Assembly (NCBI GenBank): GCA_021018815.1
Contig: JAITYX010000084.1
Location: 620,001-684,000 of the forward strand
DNA: 64,000 nucleotides
Direction of reading: 5' to 3'
From: Talinum fruticosum
Taxonomy: Eukaryota > Streptophyta > Magnoliopsida > Caryophyllales > Talinaceae
The notes beneath the pieces were generated by a model. That model made no database searches. It was given only the letters and a program-made list of their open reading frames with translations, and was not told the DNA's origin. Positions 44,519-56,319 of the stretch are shown piece after piece (position 1 is the stretch's first letter; each line of letters opens with the position of its first letter). The position numbers were made by a program, and so were the translations under genes.

Positions 44519-46050
44519 TGAAAGTTTGCTCTTGGAGAAACTTAGTCACCCTAGAGGGGGTGAATAGGGTGATGAGGAAATTTGAACAAAGAATGGAAGA
44601 TCAAAAACTAAAACCGACTTTGAGACAATCCGAGTCTAGATTGGACTAAGAAAAGTGTTAACTCGTAAATTACATGGAAACCCTCCCGGGGCAGAAAGCC
44701 ACGGTCGGTGCTAATCCAAGCACCAAGTCAAATCCACTATTTTGAATCCACAAAATACAATAGAAAGACTTAACCGAATTGCTCCCTTAGACAATTCCTT
44801 ACACGATTTTCCTAGACTCGAAGTTCCCTTATCTCGATCTAGTACTTCCTAAATGAGGTAACCTTTACGAGTTAGGGACAAGTGAGCTGATTTAACCCTT
44901 ACAGCTCATTCAAGGGACCTTACTCACAAAGTAAGAATAAGTGTTTGTGACTAATTACAAGACCTTGCAACTCGAAAGATATTAAGTACGAGTTGGAGTT
45001 GTAAGTAGAAGATTCAATGTGAATACAAAGACTTTTGCTTAAGTATGGGTATTGACAATGGTTCCAGCAATCTTCAAGTCTTGAGAGTTGGCTTCTATTT
45101 ATAGATGACCAAGCTGATTAGCCATTGTGACTATCTTCCGATTAAAAGTCCTTTGTGACCGTTGCAATGGCTTTTTTGAGTGACTCGGAAAATATCCGTT
45201 GAGGTTTGAACGTTTGGCAACGGCTCTTTAACTCCTTTAGATGTCCCAATTCACTCGGTGGTGTTTGAAAAGTAGGGTGGCAACCACCGTTGACCTTGGC
45301 ATTGCAGATTTCCAGCTTTTAAAACAAACAACTTCGACACGAGTGTATAGGCCTTGGCCGAAGTGGAAAAAGCCTTGTATGCTAGTGATTTGACATCTTG
45401 AAGCCGGTTATTTTTTAATTCAAAAGTAGGATAACCTCGTTTGAATAACCTACAAAAGTAAATCAATTTGGTTCTCAAAGTATAAAATACTTTGGTCCAA
45501 GGTTAGACACGGATAATAAATTAATTAAGACAATTAAGTGCATAATTATCTTAGTGCTAAAGGAGTGAAATTTTCCGAGTCTAATATCCATTATGCTCAA
45601 ATTCTATCCGAGTTAGTCTAGAAGTAAGTCAAGTTAGATGAGGAACATCATAGTAGTAATACTTGAACTTAGACAGGCATGGTTCAAACAAAGCATGCTC
45701 GACTTAAAGAGAGGAATTAACACTCGTAATTCATTCAAGCTTAGAACATGAAGTCGAACCGAGTTTATGTACGTTAGAGCAAATGTTTGAACATGCATTT
45801 AGTCTTAGTGTTATCTAAGTGACTCACAACTGTGTGCCAACCGATAAGCAAGAGTATGCTTTCTAAGTCGATCAGAATCGGCGAAAACATATGCAATGGT
45901 TTACGTAACACTCGTAAAAGATTCTTTATCACATAGAAAAGTTTCGAAGCACTTAGAATGACTTGTAATCAAAACTTACAAGAGATGAAGTCCGTACCTA
46001 ATCCCTTGATGGTACTAAGAATGACATTTATGCAAAGTCTTGAGTCTTCA
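44519..46050 (-). repeat. Copia B 5' LTR
   Basis: 1532 bp. On the minus strand it starts TGAAGACTCAAGACTTTGC and ends GAGCAAACTTTCA. Near its left edge is ACCCTAGAGGGGGTGAATAG, shared with the LTRs at 20590, 51078 and 63727. It lies directly upstream of the PBS and gag, which confirms the orientation. Its right edge abuts the Tat 3' internal end. Confidence 0.85.
45095..45104 (-). promoter_or_regulatory. TATA box of copia B 5' LTR
   Basis: CTATAAATAG on the minus strand, at the same LTR position as in the two sister LTRs. Confidence 0.6.
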
Positions 46051-46260
46051 TAATCCGAACTTCAGGTCCCTAAGCGACCAAGTTATGGAATCAACCACCG
46101 GGACTCCGGACTTCACGAGTCAATTCCAGGCCCATCAAAAGCTACTTAATTTCGGATGCATCAATTCAATGAGATTCGAAACAATGCCAGTACCGAGTAA
46201 GTACCCTTTAGTGTCTACATTGACCTTCGTCTTTCGGACTCGGTTAAAGTGGGGGCTAAT
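46051..46260 (+). mobile_element. Tat-type element, 3' internal end with polypurine tract
   Basis: A short coding-like tail (NFGCINSMRFETMPVPSKYP and LVSTLTFVFRTRLKWG) ends at a polypurine tract AAAGTGGGGG (46246-46255), followed after CTAAT by the LTR start TGTAGACACC. The GTGGGGGCTAA..TGTAGACACC junction is typical of plant Tat-lineage elements. Only the last 210 bp survive because copia B abuts here. Confidence 0.6.
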
Positions 46261-47579
46261 TGTAGACACCTAAAAAGTGTCATTCTTTTCACTCGTTTTT
46301 TATTTGTTGGTCCGATGATAAGATCTCGAGTCATGTTTGTAGATTTAGATCACGATCTGTATTCGATTGGTGCGACGGAAGCCGGTAAACCACAAAGAAC
46401 CCCAAGCATCACATAAATAGCCTTTTGCCTTAGGTCGATCCAAAAATCCCCTTTTCTTTCGGACGATCGAAAACCGGGTCAAGCCTTCGGAGACAACCGA
46501 GTCCGAGTGTCGCGTATCGAGAAATTCTAGGCTCAGATTACGTGTTTCACTTCGATCCAACTAGACAAGGAACTGAAGACCTCAAGACGACTTTAAACGT
46601 TGAATTTCATTATCACAAGCATCAAAGTTCTGCATTTTAGCTCTAAGACAATCCACCCGAGACTAGGAGCATGCATCCCGCATCAAAATTTGAACCTGCC
46701 AAAAATGGAAACCCGCAAAAACGGAAACCTGTAAAAATGGGAACTTTCCATTTTCGGAAGGCTCACACATGGCCGGCACTTGCCTTCTAAAAACCACAAA
46801 TGGAACGCTGCGTTTTGCCCCGGAGACTCCCTTGGAGACACGCTACGGCACGAAACCCTAGATGTGCACTCGGTTGGTCGGCACCGGCCTTCCGTCATTT
46901 ACCCGGTTCTATCTAATTTTATCCTTTGCTTTATCCGGTCCTATCACTTTGATCTTAGCCTAATTTTCTGCTCTGCTTTTGGACTGGCTGGTCGAGCTGA
47001 AACCTTGGTCATTGCTTGACCTAACCTCTCCCTATAAGTAGAGAGCCTTGGCTTTCATTCTCCTAATTGCTTCCTGCCTTAGCATCACGCTCCCGCATTC
47101 CATATAAATGGCTCAACCCTCAATGTTACTTTGCTAAAATTCGCCTAAGAGCTATTGAACACTCTATTCTCTATTCCGATCTCTTGGTCCCTTTTTCAGC
47201 CTTTTCCCACTCTTCTCTACATTAAAACTACATCTAAACCTCGAGAACTCCATCAGTCACACATTTGCCTACCTATCTTTACAAATACTCACCAAAAGCC
47301 TCTTCAATTCTCCACCGTCACATCAAGAGACCCACATCCGACATCCGGATCAGTAGGTGGGACAACCGGAGGGCACAGATTCGATCTTCAATGGTTTGTT
47401 ATTTACTTTTATGCTTTCTTTATCGCTTTCCATATTGTGGATTTAAGATGTATCGCTTTTAATTCCTTCGCGACAGATGTAATCTCTTTTATTTGTTGCT
47501 TTTCTTTTCTTTTTGCTTTTACTTTGTTTAACACATTATGTTTCATCTTCACTGAAGCCATAAATACGGTAATTTGACA
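46261..47579 (+). mobile_element. Tat-type element 3' LTR
   Basis: It starts TGTAGACACC. It is collinear but diverged from 2336-3170 plus 6231 onward, sharing the TATA region, CGCTTTTAATTCCTTC and TAACACATTAT. The right edge is uncertain; TTGACA at 47574-47579 is the best candidate. Divergence from the left LTR is large, so either the element is old or the two ends come from different insertions. Confidence 0.55.
47032..47041 (+). promoter_or_regulatory. TATA-like box of the Tat 3' LTR
   Basis: CTATAAGTAG is followed by AGAGCC; it corresponds to the TATA at 2643. Confidence 0.45.
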
Positions 47580-49540
47580 GGAGTTCTGGGTCATCTAAAG
47601 TTTTGAGTTTGAATTCTTGTTCAAAACCTAGAACTTGTATTAAAAGATGCTCTTTATTCTTTGAGTGCTAGAGTCAGTCAACTAGTGTTCAAAATAGAGT
47701 TACATGATAAAATATGAGGCAAAGGTTGGAAGGACTTCTTACGGAGCTTCTGCAAATTGTAGAAACTTTTTACATTTTTTTGGATGCCCGATCAAACTAC
47801 AGATAATCTCAGTGTCTATAGAGTTCTATTTGAGGATGTAAGTAAATAGGTGGGCATTTTGGCATAATCATCCCCCTACGCTATATTCATTGGTCAATTG
47901 TGACTTTTCCTGGTTAAATTATTCGCATGACTCATGGGTACCTAGTGTTTGCAGAAGAAAACAAAACTCTACACCTGAAGCATCTGGCTTTATGTGTAAC
48001 ATATTGATGCAAGACGCTTCATTTTATTATCTCATATATGATAAATTTGGAAGTTAATCCCATTCCCACAAGAAATGGTAGTCTCTCTATTTTAAGCTGC
48101 CGTGAAATAAATTTCTATTGAGTCATCCTTGTTAGAGACTTCATTATTTATAAATGGAAAAATGGAAATGTTAGGAATGAGCAATTAAGCGGAGGAAGTT
48201 CTCCGTGCCATATTGTGAAGTATCATGTTTGTTTAAGATTTAAGGACGTATAGTTATTCTTTTATATTTCTTTGAGACCATAATTTGATTGACTAGGATG
48301 CAAATTTTATGTGGTTTGCTTTTGCTTCCTTTACTTCAGGTTAGCATTTGTTGTTGTGTGGTATGGACACGGAATTTAATAGTACTTTTCTGATGGTATC
48401 CAAAGAATCATTCAGTGCATGTATGGAAGTTTCATTTAGATTAGTCTCACAAAGTATTAGATTATTATTGATTTTCGAGAGTATACTTGTATTTTGTTTT
48501 AGCCTAGCTGCAAATGTAAATGATGTGATTGGAAATTGTTAGTGGGAATTGTTATTGATATTCTTGTTTAGCCCTTTATGTAAAACAAAAGTAGAAAAAA
48601 AGGGGTTTAAGTTAGCTTGGAATTGTTTGAGAAAATGGATAAGTTATGTTTGGTTTGTGTGAGGAGAAAGTTATGTACATCTTGATTCTTCACCTCTGCG
48701 TATCATGGACCCTTTGTCGAGAAAGTGCGAATCAGGCTGTCATTTACCATCATCACTAAACTGTGAAGCTGAAAATTGCCTTGGTTTCCTGTGATGATCA
48801 TTCGACAGCTCTCTAGATATTTATTGGAAATAGTATAAACTGTGTAACATTCTTGTTGTTGGTCTGAAGAGGCTTTAACCGCTCTACCCCTAAACTTAAA
48901 AGGAGGTTCCAATTATCTCTCTCAGCAGTTTCAGTGAGTATAATGACTTTATTGGCACAATGATATAGATGTTGAAATTGATCGAGAAATGCCTCAAATT
49001 GGGGATTATCGCATTATGGTGTTGTATAATTGTGTGAGGTTACTCTGATGTCTTGTAACAGTTAATATATTTTAAGAGGATAGAACATCCTGAGGGGTCA
49101 ACAGGAGCAACTAATTTACATGGCCCTAATTAAAATTAATATCAAGAATATTAATATGATTTTTAGTTGGGATTGGAAAGAATAAAAAAAAGAAAAAAAT
49201 ATATCTTATATGCAAACCTTATATAGAATATCTCGGAGTTTAAGTTAGCTTGATATACTTGTTGTTTGTCTGTATCTTTGCAACGTGTTTTAGTCTTCTA
49301 ATGTAAGTGCATTAAATTAATTTGTTTAGAAAACCAAGCACTAATTACTTAGTAATTGAGATTTTATTTATTTTCCTTATCTTTCTTTCCTTGGATTCAC
49401 TCCCCAAGTGATAAGACCCCCTAATTTCCATGCTTGTTTATTTGTTTTGTGTTTTAGTTAGTAATGATTGTCATGACCATCATGTTTCCATCCTTGTAAC
49501 TTTTGTGTTTTCTAACTATGATATTTTGGTCAATTTACAG
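47580..49540 (+). other. AT-rich non-coding stretch before the CACTA gene
   Basis: No ORF, LTR end or tandem repeat that I can recognise. The last part (49400-49540) ends TCAATTTACAG directly before the transposase ATG, so it probably holds a 5'-UTR intron of the CACTA gene. The rest may be the sub-terminal part of the CACTA element or old intergenic DNA. No CACTA terminus was found. Confidence 0.35.
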
Positions 49541-51077
49541 AATGGCACCTAGTAAGAGTTGGATGAGGTTAAATAAGGATGCTCGCCTTACTGATAAATA
49601 TGAAGTGGGTCTTGACAAGTTTGTTGATTATGGTCTTCGAAGGATGGGTGAAAAGGATGAAATTAAGTGTCCTTGTGTACGGTGTTGTAGTTCTTCTGTT
49701 TGGAGTAAAGATGTTAGAGAACACCTTACAATATATGGGATAATGCAAAAGTTACACTTTCCGGTATCATCATGGAGAGAGCGAGGGTGAAGTTCAATCG
49801 GACACAAGGAAAAAAATGACAGAGATGATGAAGATCTTGAGCTATTGGAAGATGGAATACAAAGCGATGATGAACTATATGAGTAGATAACAGACTATTT
49901 TCTAAACACCATCCAAGGAGATGATGTGAATATGAGTTTTTCTGACCATATTCAAGAATCAAATAACAACGCAAATAAATTTTATAAGTTGTTAAAGGAT
50001 TTACAACAACCATTATATGAAGGCTCTAAGTGTTCAAAATTATCTACTTGTTATGAAATTGTTGCATATCAAAGCTCTTGGAAGATGGAGTAATAAATCT
50101 TTTAGTTCATCGTTACAGATTCTTATTATGAGGCAAAGAAAATGATTTTAGATCGTAGATTGTGTTATAAGAAATCGATGCTTGTGTGAATGATTGTATG
50201 CTTTTTAGGAGGATGAGGAGTTGGATAAGTGTGTGGTTTGTGATGCTTTTAGATGGAAGCTTGATAAGTGTAGTGGTGAGCCTATGATAAAAATATAATG
50301 GGAAAAAGGTTCCACTCAAAATACTACGCTACTTTCCGCTCAAGCCAAGACTTCAACATTTATTCATGTCCTAAAAAAACAACAAAGGACATGACTTGGC
50401 ATAATGATAAGCAGTATAAGGATGGAGATATGAGGTATCCAGTAGACTCTAAGGTCGGGAAACTATTTGATGAATGTTATAGTAATTTTGCTTCGAACCC
50501 CGTAATATTAGGCTTGGCCTTATATCCGATATATCCGATGGCTTCCAACCCTTCACTAATATATCTACTCCACATAGCATATGGCCTATAATGCTTGTTT
50601 CATATAACTTACCCCCTTAGTAGTGTATGAAAGAAGAAAATTTCATATTGTCAATGATCTCGGGTTCGGATAGTCTAGGTGATGCTTGTTGATGTTTATC
50701 TCCAACCATTAGTGGATGAATTAAAAGAATTATGGGATGTAGGCATAAAAACATATGATGCTTCTAAAGGCTAAAACTTTATTCTACATGCTTCCTTGAT
50801 TTGGACTATTAGTGATTTTCCAAGCATGTGGGATGCTATCCGAGTGGAGTACAAAAGGGAAATTGTCTTGTCATTGTTGTCATAAAGAAACTCATTCAAT
50901 TAGGTTACAAAATTGTTGCAAGTAGGTTTACATGGCTCATCAACGATTTTTGCCTCCTAATCATCCTTGGAGAAGGAAAAAGGATGTATTTGGAATGATT
51001 GAACGTAGAGATTCATTATAACCATTATCTGGTTATAATGTTCTTCTTCAAGTTGAAAACCTTGAAAATATTTGTTT
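49541..51077 (+). pseudogene. CACTA (En/Spm) TNP2-like transposase, decayed and truncated
   Basis: The ATG at 49542, after acceptor TTTACAG, opens MAPSKSWMRLNKDARLTDKY, then EVGLDKFVDYGLRRMGEKDE, IKCPCVRCCSSSVWSKDVRE and HLTIYGIMQKLHF, the transposase-associated zinc domain with C.C..C. Later pieces in various frames match TNP2: KFYKLLKDLQQPLYEGSKCS, CVVCDAFRWKLDKCSGEP, VDSKVGKLFDECYSNFASNP, DGFQPFTNISTPHSIWP-like, VYLQPLVDELKELWDVGIKT and YDASKG. The D-containing core is broken by stops and frameshifts. The gene is cut at 51077 by the copia C LTR and does not visibly resume. Confidence 0.75.
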
Positions 51078-51646
51078 TGAAGGTTTGCTCTTCGAGAGAC
51101 TAAGTCACCCTAGAGGGTGAATAGGGTGATGAGAAAATTTGAACAAAGACTGGAAGATTAAATTCCAAAACCGACTTTGAAACAGATCCGAGTCTAGATT
51201 GGACTCGGAAAAGTGTTAACTCGGAAAATACGCGGAAACCCTCCTGGGGCGGAAAACCACGGTTAGTGCTAATCCAAGCATCAAGTCAAATCCACTATTT
51301 TGAATCCACAAAATACAGTACAAAGACTCAACCAGAATTACTCCCTTAGACAATTCCTTACAAGATTTTCCTAGACTCGAAGTTCCCTTATCCGATCTAG
51401 TACTTCCTAACTAAGGTAACCTTTACGAGTTAGGGACAACCGAGCTAAGTTAACCCTTATAGCTCAATCAAGGGACCTTACCCAGAAAGTAAGAATAAGT
51501 GTTTGTGATCGATTACAAGACCTTACAACTCAAAAAGATGTTAAGTACAGAGTTGGAGTTGTAAGTAGAAGATTGAATGAGAATTATACAGAGAGAGATA
51601 ATTTCAGCAATAGATTCAGCTATCTTCTCGTCTTGTGAAGTGGCTT

Positions 51647-51656
51647 CTATTTATAG
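51647..51656 (-). promoter_or_regulatory. TATA box of copia C LTR
   Basis: CTATAAATAG on the minus strand, conserved in position with the other copia LTRs. Confidence 0.6.
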
Positions 51657-52585
51657 ATGACTAGGCGGATTAGCCGTTGTGACTATCTTCCGATTAGAAA
51701 TCCTTTGTGACCGTTGCAATGGTTTTTGAGTGACTTAGAAAATATCCATTGAGGTGTGAACGTTGGGCAACGGCTCTCGACTCCTTTGGATGTCCCAATC
51801 CACTAGTGGTGTCTAAAAAGTAGAGTGGAAACCACCGTTGAGCTTAACATTGAAGATTTCTAGTTTTGGAAACAGACAACCACGACACGATTGTCCGGGC
51901 CTTGGTTAGAAGTAGAAAAGCCTTGTCTGCTGGTGATTGACGACTTGAAGCCGGTTACTTTTGTATTTCAAAAATAGGATAACCTCGTTTAGATAACCTA
52001 TAAAAGTAAATCAATTTGGTTCTCAAAGTATAAAATACTTTGGTCCAAGATTAGACACATATAATAATTTAATTAAGATAATTAAGTGCATAATTATTTG
52101 AGTCTCGAAAGAGTGGAATTTTCCGAGTCTAATTTCCATGATCCTCAAATTCCATTCGAGTCGAGTATAGAAGTAAAACAAGTCCGATAAAGAATATTAG
52201 AGTAATGAAACTTGATCGAGACAAACATAGTTCAAATGAGACATGTTGACTTAGAAGGGTGAATTAACACTTTAATTCAATCAAAGATAGAATACAAAGT
52301 CGGACCTGAGTTTATGCGGGTTAGAGAAAATATTTGAACATGCGATAAGTTCGAGTGTTGTCCGAGTGACTCGGAACTATGTGTGAAAAGATAAGCAAGA
52401 GTATGCTTTCTAAGTCAGTCAGAATCAAGTGACAACATAAGCAATAGTTTATGTAACACTCAAAAAGATTCTATATCACTCAAAAAAGTTTCTAAAGCAC
52501 TTAGAATGACTTGTAATAAAAACTTACAAGAGATGAAGTTCGTACCTGATTCCTTGATAGTACTCGGAATGATATACCTGCAAAG

Positions 52586-53850
52586 TGATGGAGAGTGGAC
52601 AGCCTTGCCATTTGACTCCAAAGATGTTCATGTTGAGAAGCTATATATGCCTAAGGTTCCACCAAAGATATTTGATTATTTCATGACTAAGGGGAAAAGC
52701 TTGCAACTTAACCGAATGGTGCTCATGGACCCTGGAGGATGACAATTCCAAAACATTGAGTTTCATGATTTTGTTCATAAATAATTGGTTATTAATTTAG
52801 CCAAGAAGGATAGTTGAAGTTAGCCACCAAAAACCTCCAAGGCAAAGCAAGAGTGCATGGTCAAGTCAAACCAAGGAACATTGCCATTTTATGCTTAAGT
52901 ACATAAATAAGATGATGCTTGAATGTGGTCGGTCCATATTGACGTGAGATGAGCTATGGCTGGTTATGGAGCAACAAAGGAAGACGGTGACAAGGCATTC
53001 TAGAAGCATCAAAGAATCAAGAAGCTTGAAGAAGGGGAAAACAAGCAAGGCCACATGTTCCCAATTTTGTAATACTTGGCTAGGATTTACTCTAGCTTAT
53101 CTTGGAGGAGGGAAAGAATCTAATTAGTTTCATTTTCATTTTTGCATTATTTTCAGCATGGTTTTCAATTTTGTAAAATGCCAAGATAAGGCACTATATA
53201 TTCAGCTCATATGCTTCATTGTAAAGACACCTTTTGATGAATATGTGAATTTGAGCTTTGCTCTTTGAGATGGATTTCTCAACCCTTTAAATCCTCAAAG
53301 CTGTATCCGTGCTTGGTCTCACGGTGGTGTCCTTTGAGTCACTTAAGTCCTGGTGGTGTTGCTGTATCCGGATCGCTTAGGTGCGCCCCTTGATTCACTC
53401 GGTGGTGTTTACGTATCCGAGCCCGGGTCAAGGTACTATCCAGCGACTTTGCCATCCCATAACTCACAATCCACTCAGCCATTTTTATCCAAATTTTAAC
53501 CACCTTCTTTCCAGTCCATCTACTTCCATTCGACCAAATTTCAGCTGCATCCAAGAACTCCTCCGTCCTCCACATCAAAACCAAACAAAGGGTGTCAATC
53601 TGTACATCCAGCCGGTAGCATCAACGTCTGGCTATTTGTTCAGGTAGTTCCCCTTATCCAAAAATTCCCAAATTTTTCCACAACCTTCCCCAACCAGTTA
53701 GCTCACCCTCCACCAAATTTCGTCCAAATCCAAGATCATTTGCCCCTCTTTTCACCCTTTTCCCAGAGCCGCGCCTGCAGGTTCTGTTCTGGCCAGTCTG
53801 CTTGTTCACGGTTTTGCTTCCTTTTTGCTTCCGCCTCCCACTACACATCA
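52586..53850 (+). repeat. 5' LTR of element 3
   Basis: TGATGGAGAGTGGACAG to CTACACATCA. A TATA-like CTATATATT stands at 53194-53202. Confidence 0.9.
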
Positions 53851-53854
53851 ACTT

Positions 53855-53866
53855 TGGTATCAGAGC
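53855..53866 (+). other. Primer binding site of element 3
   Basis: TGGTATCAGAGC, a perfect initiator-Met tRNA primer site, 4 bases after the LTR. Confidence 0.9.
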
Positions 53867-53948
53867 AAGTTCTGGTCCTTAGGTGAGTGTATCCATTTCC
53901 ATAAAAACCAAAAACCACAAAAATAGCCAGCCACAAAACTTCCCAGCC

Positions 53949-55691
53949 ATGAGTGCAAGTATGACTCTAGAAGAGAGGTTTGAAATGCTCATGAAGGAGA
54001 ATGAGTACCTCCGAAAACAACTTGGGCGTGACATGAAGGCTAAGCGTGACCAGCTAAGGAGTGAATCACCACCTATTCGCTCTAATCCTAGCCTACATGA
54101 AGATGATGAGGAGAGCAACCCTTTTGCCTCCACGGATAGTGAAAGACAATCAAGAAGGAGTTCTAGACGATCCAAATCACACTACCAAGACTTCAAAGTT
54201 GAGATTCCGGAGTTTGAAGGAAGATTGCATCCGGATGAGTTCCTTGATTGGTTGAGGACCGTGGAAAGAATTTTTGATTACAAAGAAGTACCAAATGAGA
54301 AGAAGGTGAAGCTTGTTGCACTCAAGCTTAGAGGCTTTGCTTCCACTTGGTGGGAAAATTTGAAACACAAATGAGTAAGGGACAAGAAGCCTAAAATCAA
54401 AAGTTGGGAGAAAATGAGAGCCAAGCTCAAGGCCCGTTTTCTACCACCTACTTATGTCCAAGATAGCTTTCTCCAACTCTATACTCTTCAACAAGGCAAT
54501 ATGAGTGTAAAAGAATACACTAGAGAGTTTGAGAAGTTATTGATCAAATGTGATTTGCAAGAAAATGAGGATCAAACAATTGTAAGGTACTTGGGCGGTT
54601 TGGATGCTAAGTATGCTCAAATTGTGGAGCTACAACATTTTACCACATTTGATGAGGTGTGTCACTTGGCGCATAAAGTGGAGCAACAAAAGAAAAATCG
54701 GTTTGTCAAAAAGGAAGTGCCTAAAACTTTTCCCTCTCAAAGAAGCCAACCCTTCTACAAGGGGAGTCCCCAACCTTCACCACAAACAATCCCAAATTCC
54801 ACAAAACAGCCCCTGCCCATCCAAGCCCCAAATCCGCCTAATTCAATGCCAAAAACAAATGACCCAAGGAGATGCTTCAAGTGTCACGGTTTTGGACACA
54901 TTGCTTCGGAGTGTCCCAACCGAAGGGTGATCACTTTGGTGGAGTATCAAGAGCCTTTAATAGAAGAGAGTGAAACCGAAAAGGGATTACTCTTGCTTGA
55001 TGAGATGGAAGAAGTGGTTGAGAAGGCGGATGAAGGAGAGTTGTTAGTGCTTAGGAGGACCTTGAGCGGATTCAAGGATCCGAATGAAGAGCAACGTGAA
55101 CATATTTTTCACACAAGGGGTACGGTCCAAGACAAGGTGTGTTCCATTATCATTGATGGAGGAAGTTGTGCTAATGTGGCTGCCTCTATGATGGTAGACA
55201 AGCTTGGACTTCATGCTTCGGTCCATCCTCACCCCTATAATGTTCAATGGCTCAATCAAGGTAAAGGACTTCAAGTTAATTCTCGTTGTCTTCTTTCATT
55301 TAGTATTGGTAAGCACTATCATGATGAGTTGTGGTGTGATGTATTTCCTATGGATGCTTGCCATATATTACTTGGGAGACCTTGGCTATATGACCGAAGG
55401 GTGATACATGATGGTTTCAAGAACACCTACACCTTGACCAAGGATGGAAAGAAAATTACCTTAGCTCCTTTACCTCCTAACCAATGCGTCAAGCCAAGAC
55501 CACAAAACTCTCCCCTCAAAATAACCTTTTTCTTGCGCTTGGTGAACCTCTTCACAAAGACAAGCAAAAAGAGTTTGAGTCTTACCACAAACACGTCCGT
55601 TTATTCCCATACACAGCCGAGAAGTTTCCACAAAAATTCCACCCTCTCTCCACCATTCCTCATGACGAGTTTAGCCTTGTTCCCCACATAA
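53949..55691 (+). pseudogene. gag-protease of element 3, one premature stop
   Basis: The ATG at 53949 opens MSASMTLEERFEMLMKENEY (coiled coil), then a Ser/Arg linker, the gag core VEIPEFEGRLHPDEFLDWLR to RGFASTWWENLKHK, and a TGA at 54372-54374. The same frame continues at once (VRDKKPKIKSWEKMRAKLKA) through YTREFEKLLIKCDLQENEDQ and FDEVCHLAHKVEQQKK. A CCHC knuckle follows (CFKCHGFGHIASECP, about 54872-54916), then a retropepsin with IIDGGSCANVAASMM (about 55150-55195) and FPMDACHILLGRPWLYDRRV (about 55350-55410). Apart from the TGA the frame is open for about 580 codons. TGA for an Arg codon CGA at a CpG is the likely change. Downstream of the protease a 1-base shift at about 55510 moves the likely coding frame (LFLALGEPLHKDKQKEFESY) to the one ending at 56014. 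Confidence 0.88.
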
Positions 55692-56014
55692 AAATCCTTT
55701 TCATTTACCGCCACAAAGAAATTCTCCAAGCAAAAAATCCCAATCCCGAGAGCCATTTTTTTACCTGGACAGAATGTGAATTGGAGCCCAATGGTGTTGA
55801 ATTATGGGTAGCCGACCGAGAAGGGGAGCAAGAAACTCCTTGGGCGGGTTCAAATTTTTGCATACCAAAGAAGGGCGACTTTCTTATTTTTGGTACTTGG
55901 GTTTTGAGTCCATATTGTGGCATGTCCGAATGTTATTTTTGGAAGGGCATTAACAGCTTGGTAGATTTTTTTGGCCATATCATTTGTGCCCGAGCATGGA
56001 AAATAGGCTCTTAG
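55511..56014 (+). pseudogene. C-terminal domain of element 3 polyprotein, shifted frame
   Basis: This reads PQNNLFLALGEPLHKDKQKE, PYTAEKFPQKFHPLSTIPHD, FFTWTECELEPNGVELWVAD and KKGDFLIFGTWVLSPYCGMS, ending CARAWKIGS. I do not recognise the domain. It replaces the RT that would follow the protease in an autonomous gypsy. It may have been the natural C-terminus of this family's polyprotein before the frameshift; equivalent C-terminal extensions exist in elements 1 and 2, but similarity by eye is weak. Confidence 0.5.
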
Positions 56015-56307
56015 CATGTACCGTACCAAATCTTGTTATGCCAAAGGAAGTTGTTTATCTTCCTAAATGCTTGCGGTTTGATGTGCCTCATGGTGAACTA
56101 GTTGATGACCAAGGCAGCCCCTACACCATAAGCATACTCGGGAGCATCCGGGCTGGCTGCATGGCCGAAGCCTGTCCCTACAACTAACCGGCTGCCTAGG
56201 CATAAAAGAACATTCCGTTTTGGTTCACAACATGAGCTCCAACATGACCAATTTTTTTCACACCCGGAGCATGGTATTTGTGCGAATTTGAGGACAAATT
56301 CTCTCCT

Positions 56308-56319
56308 ACAAGGGGAGAA
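56308..56319 (+). other. Polypurine tract of element 3
   Basis: ACAAGGGGAGAA is directly followed by TGATGG of the 3' LTR, and preceded by AATTTGAGGACAAATTCTC, a block shared by elements 1-3. Confidence 0.85.

Noticed and set aside
47155..47577. 140-codon frame, hydrophobic toward its end
   Set aside because: It lies in the transcribed part of the Tat 3' LTR and its counterpart at 2727-2918 is not conserved at protein level.
53855..53866. tRNA gene fragment
   Set aside because: Only the 12-base complement of a tRNA 3' end is present, next to an LTR; it is a primer binding site.
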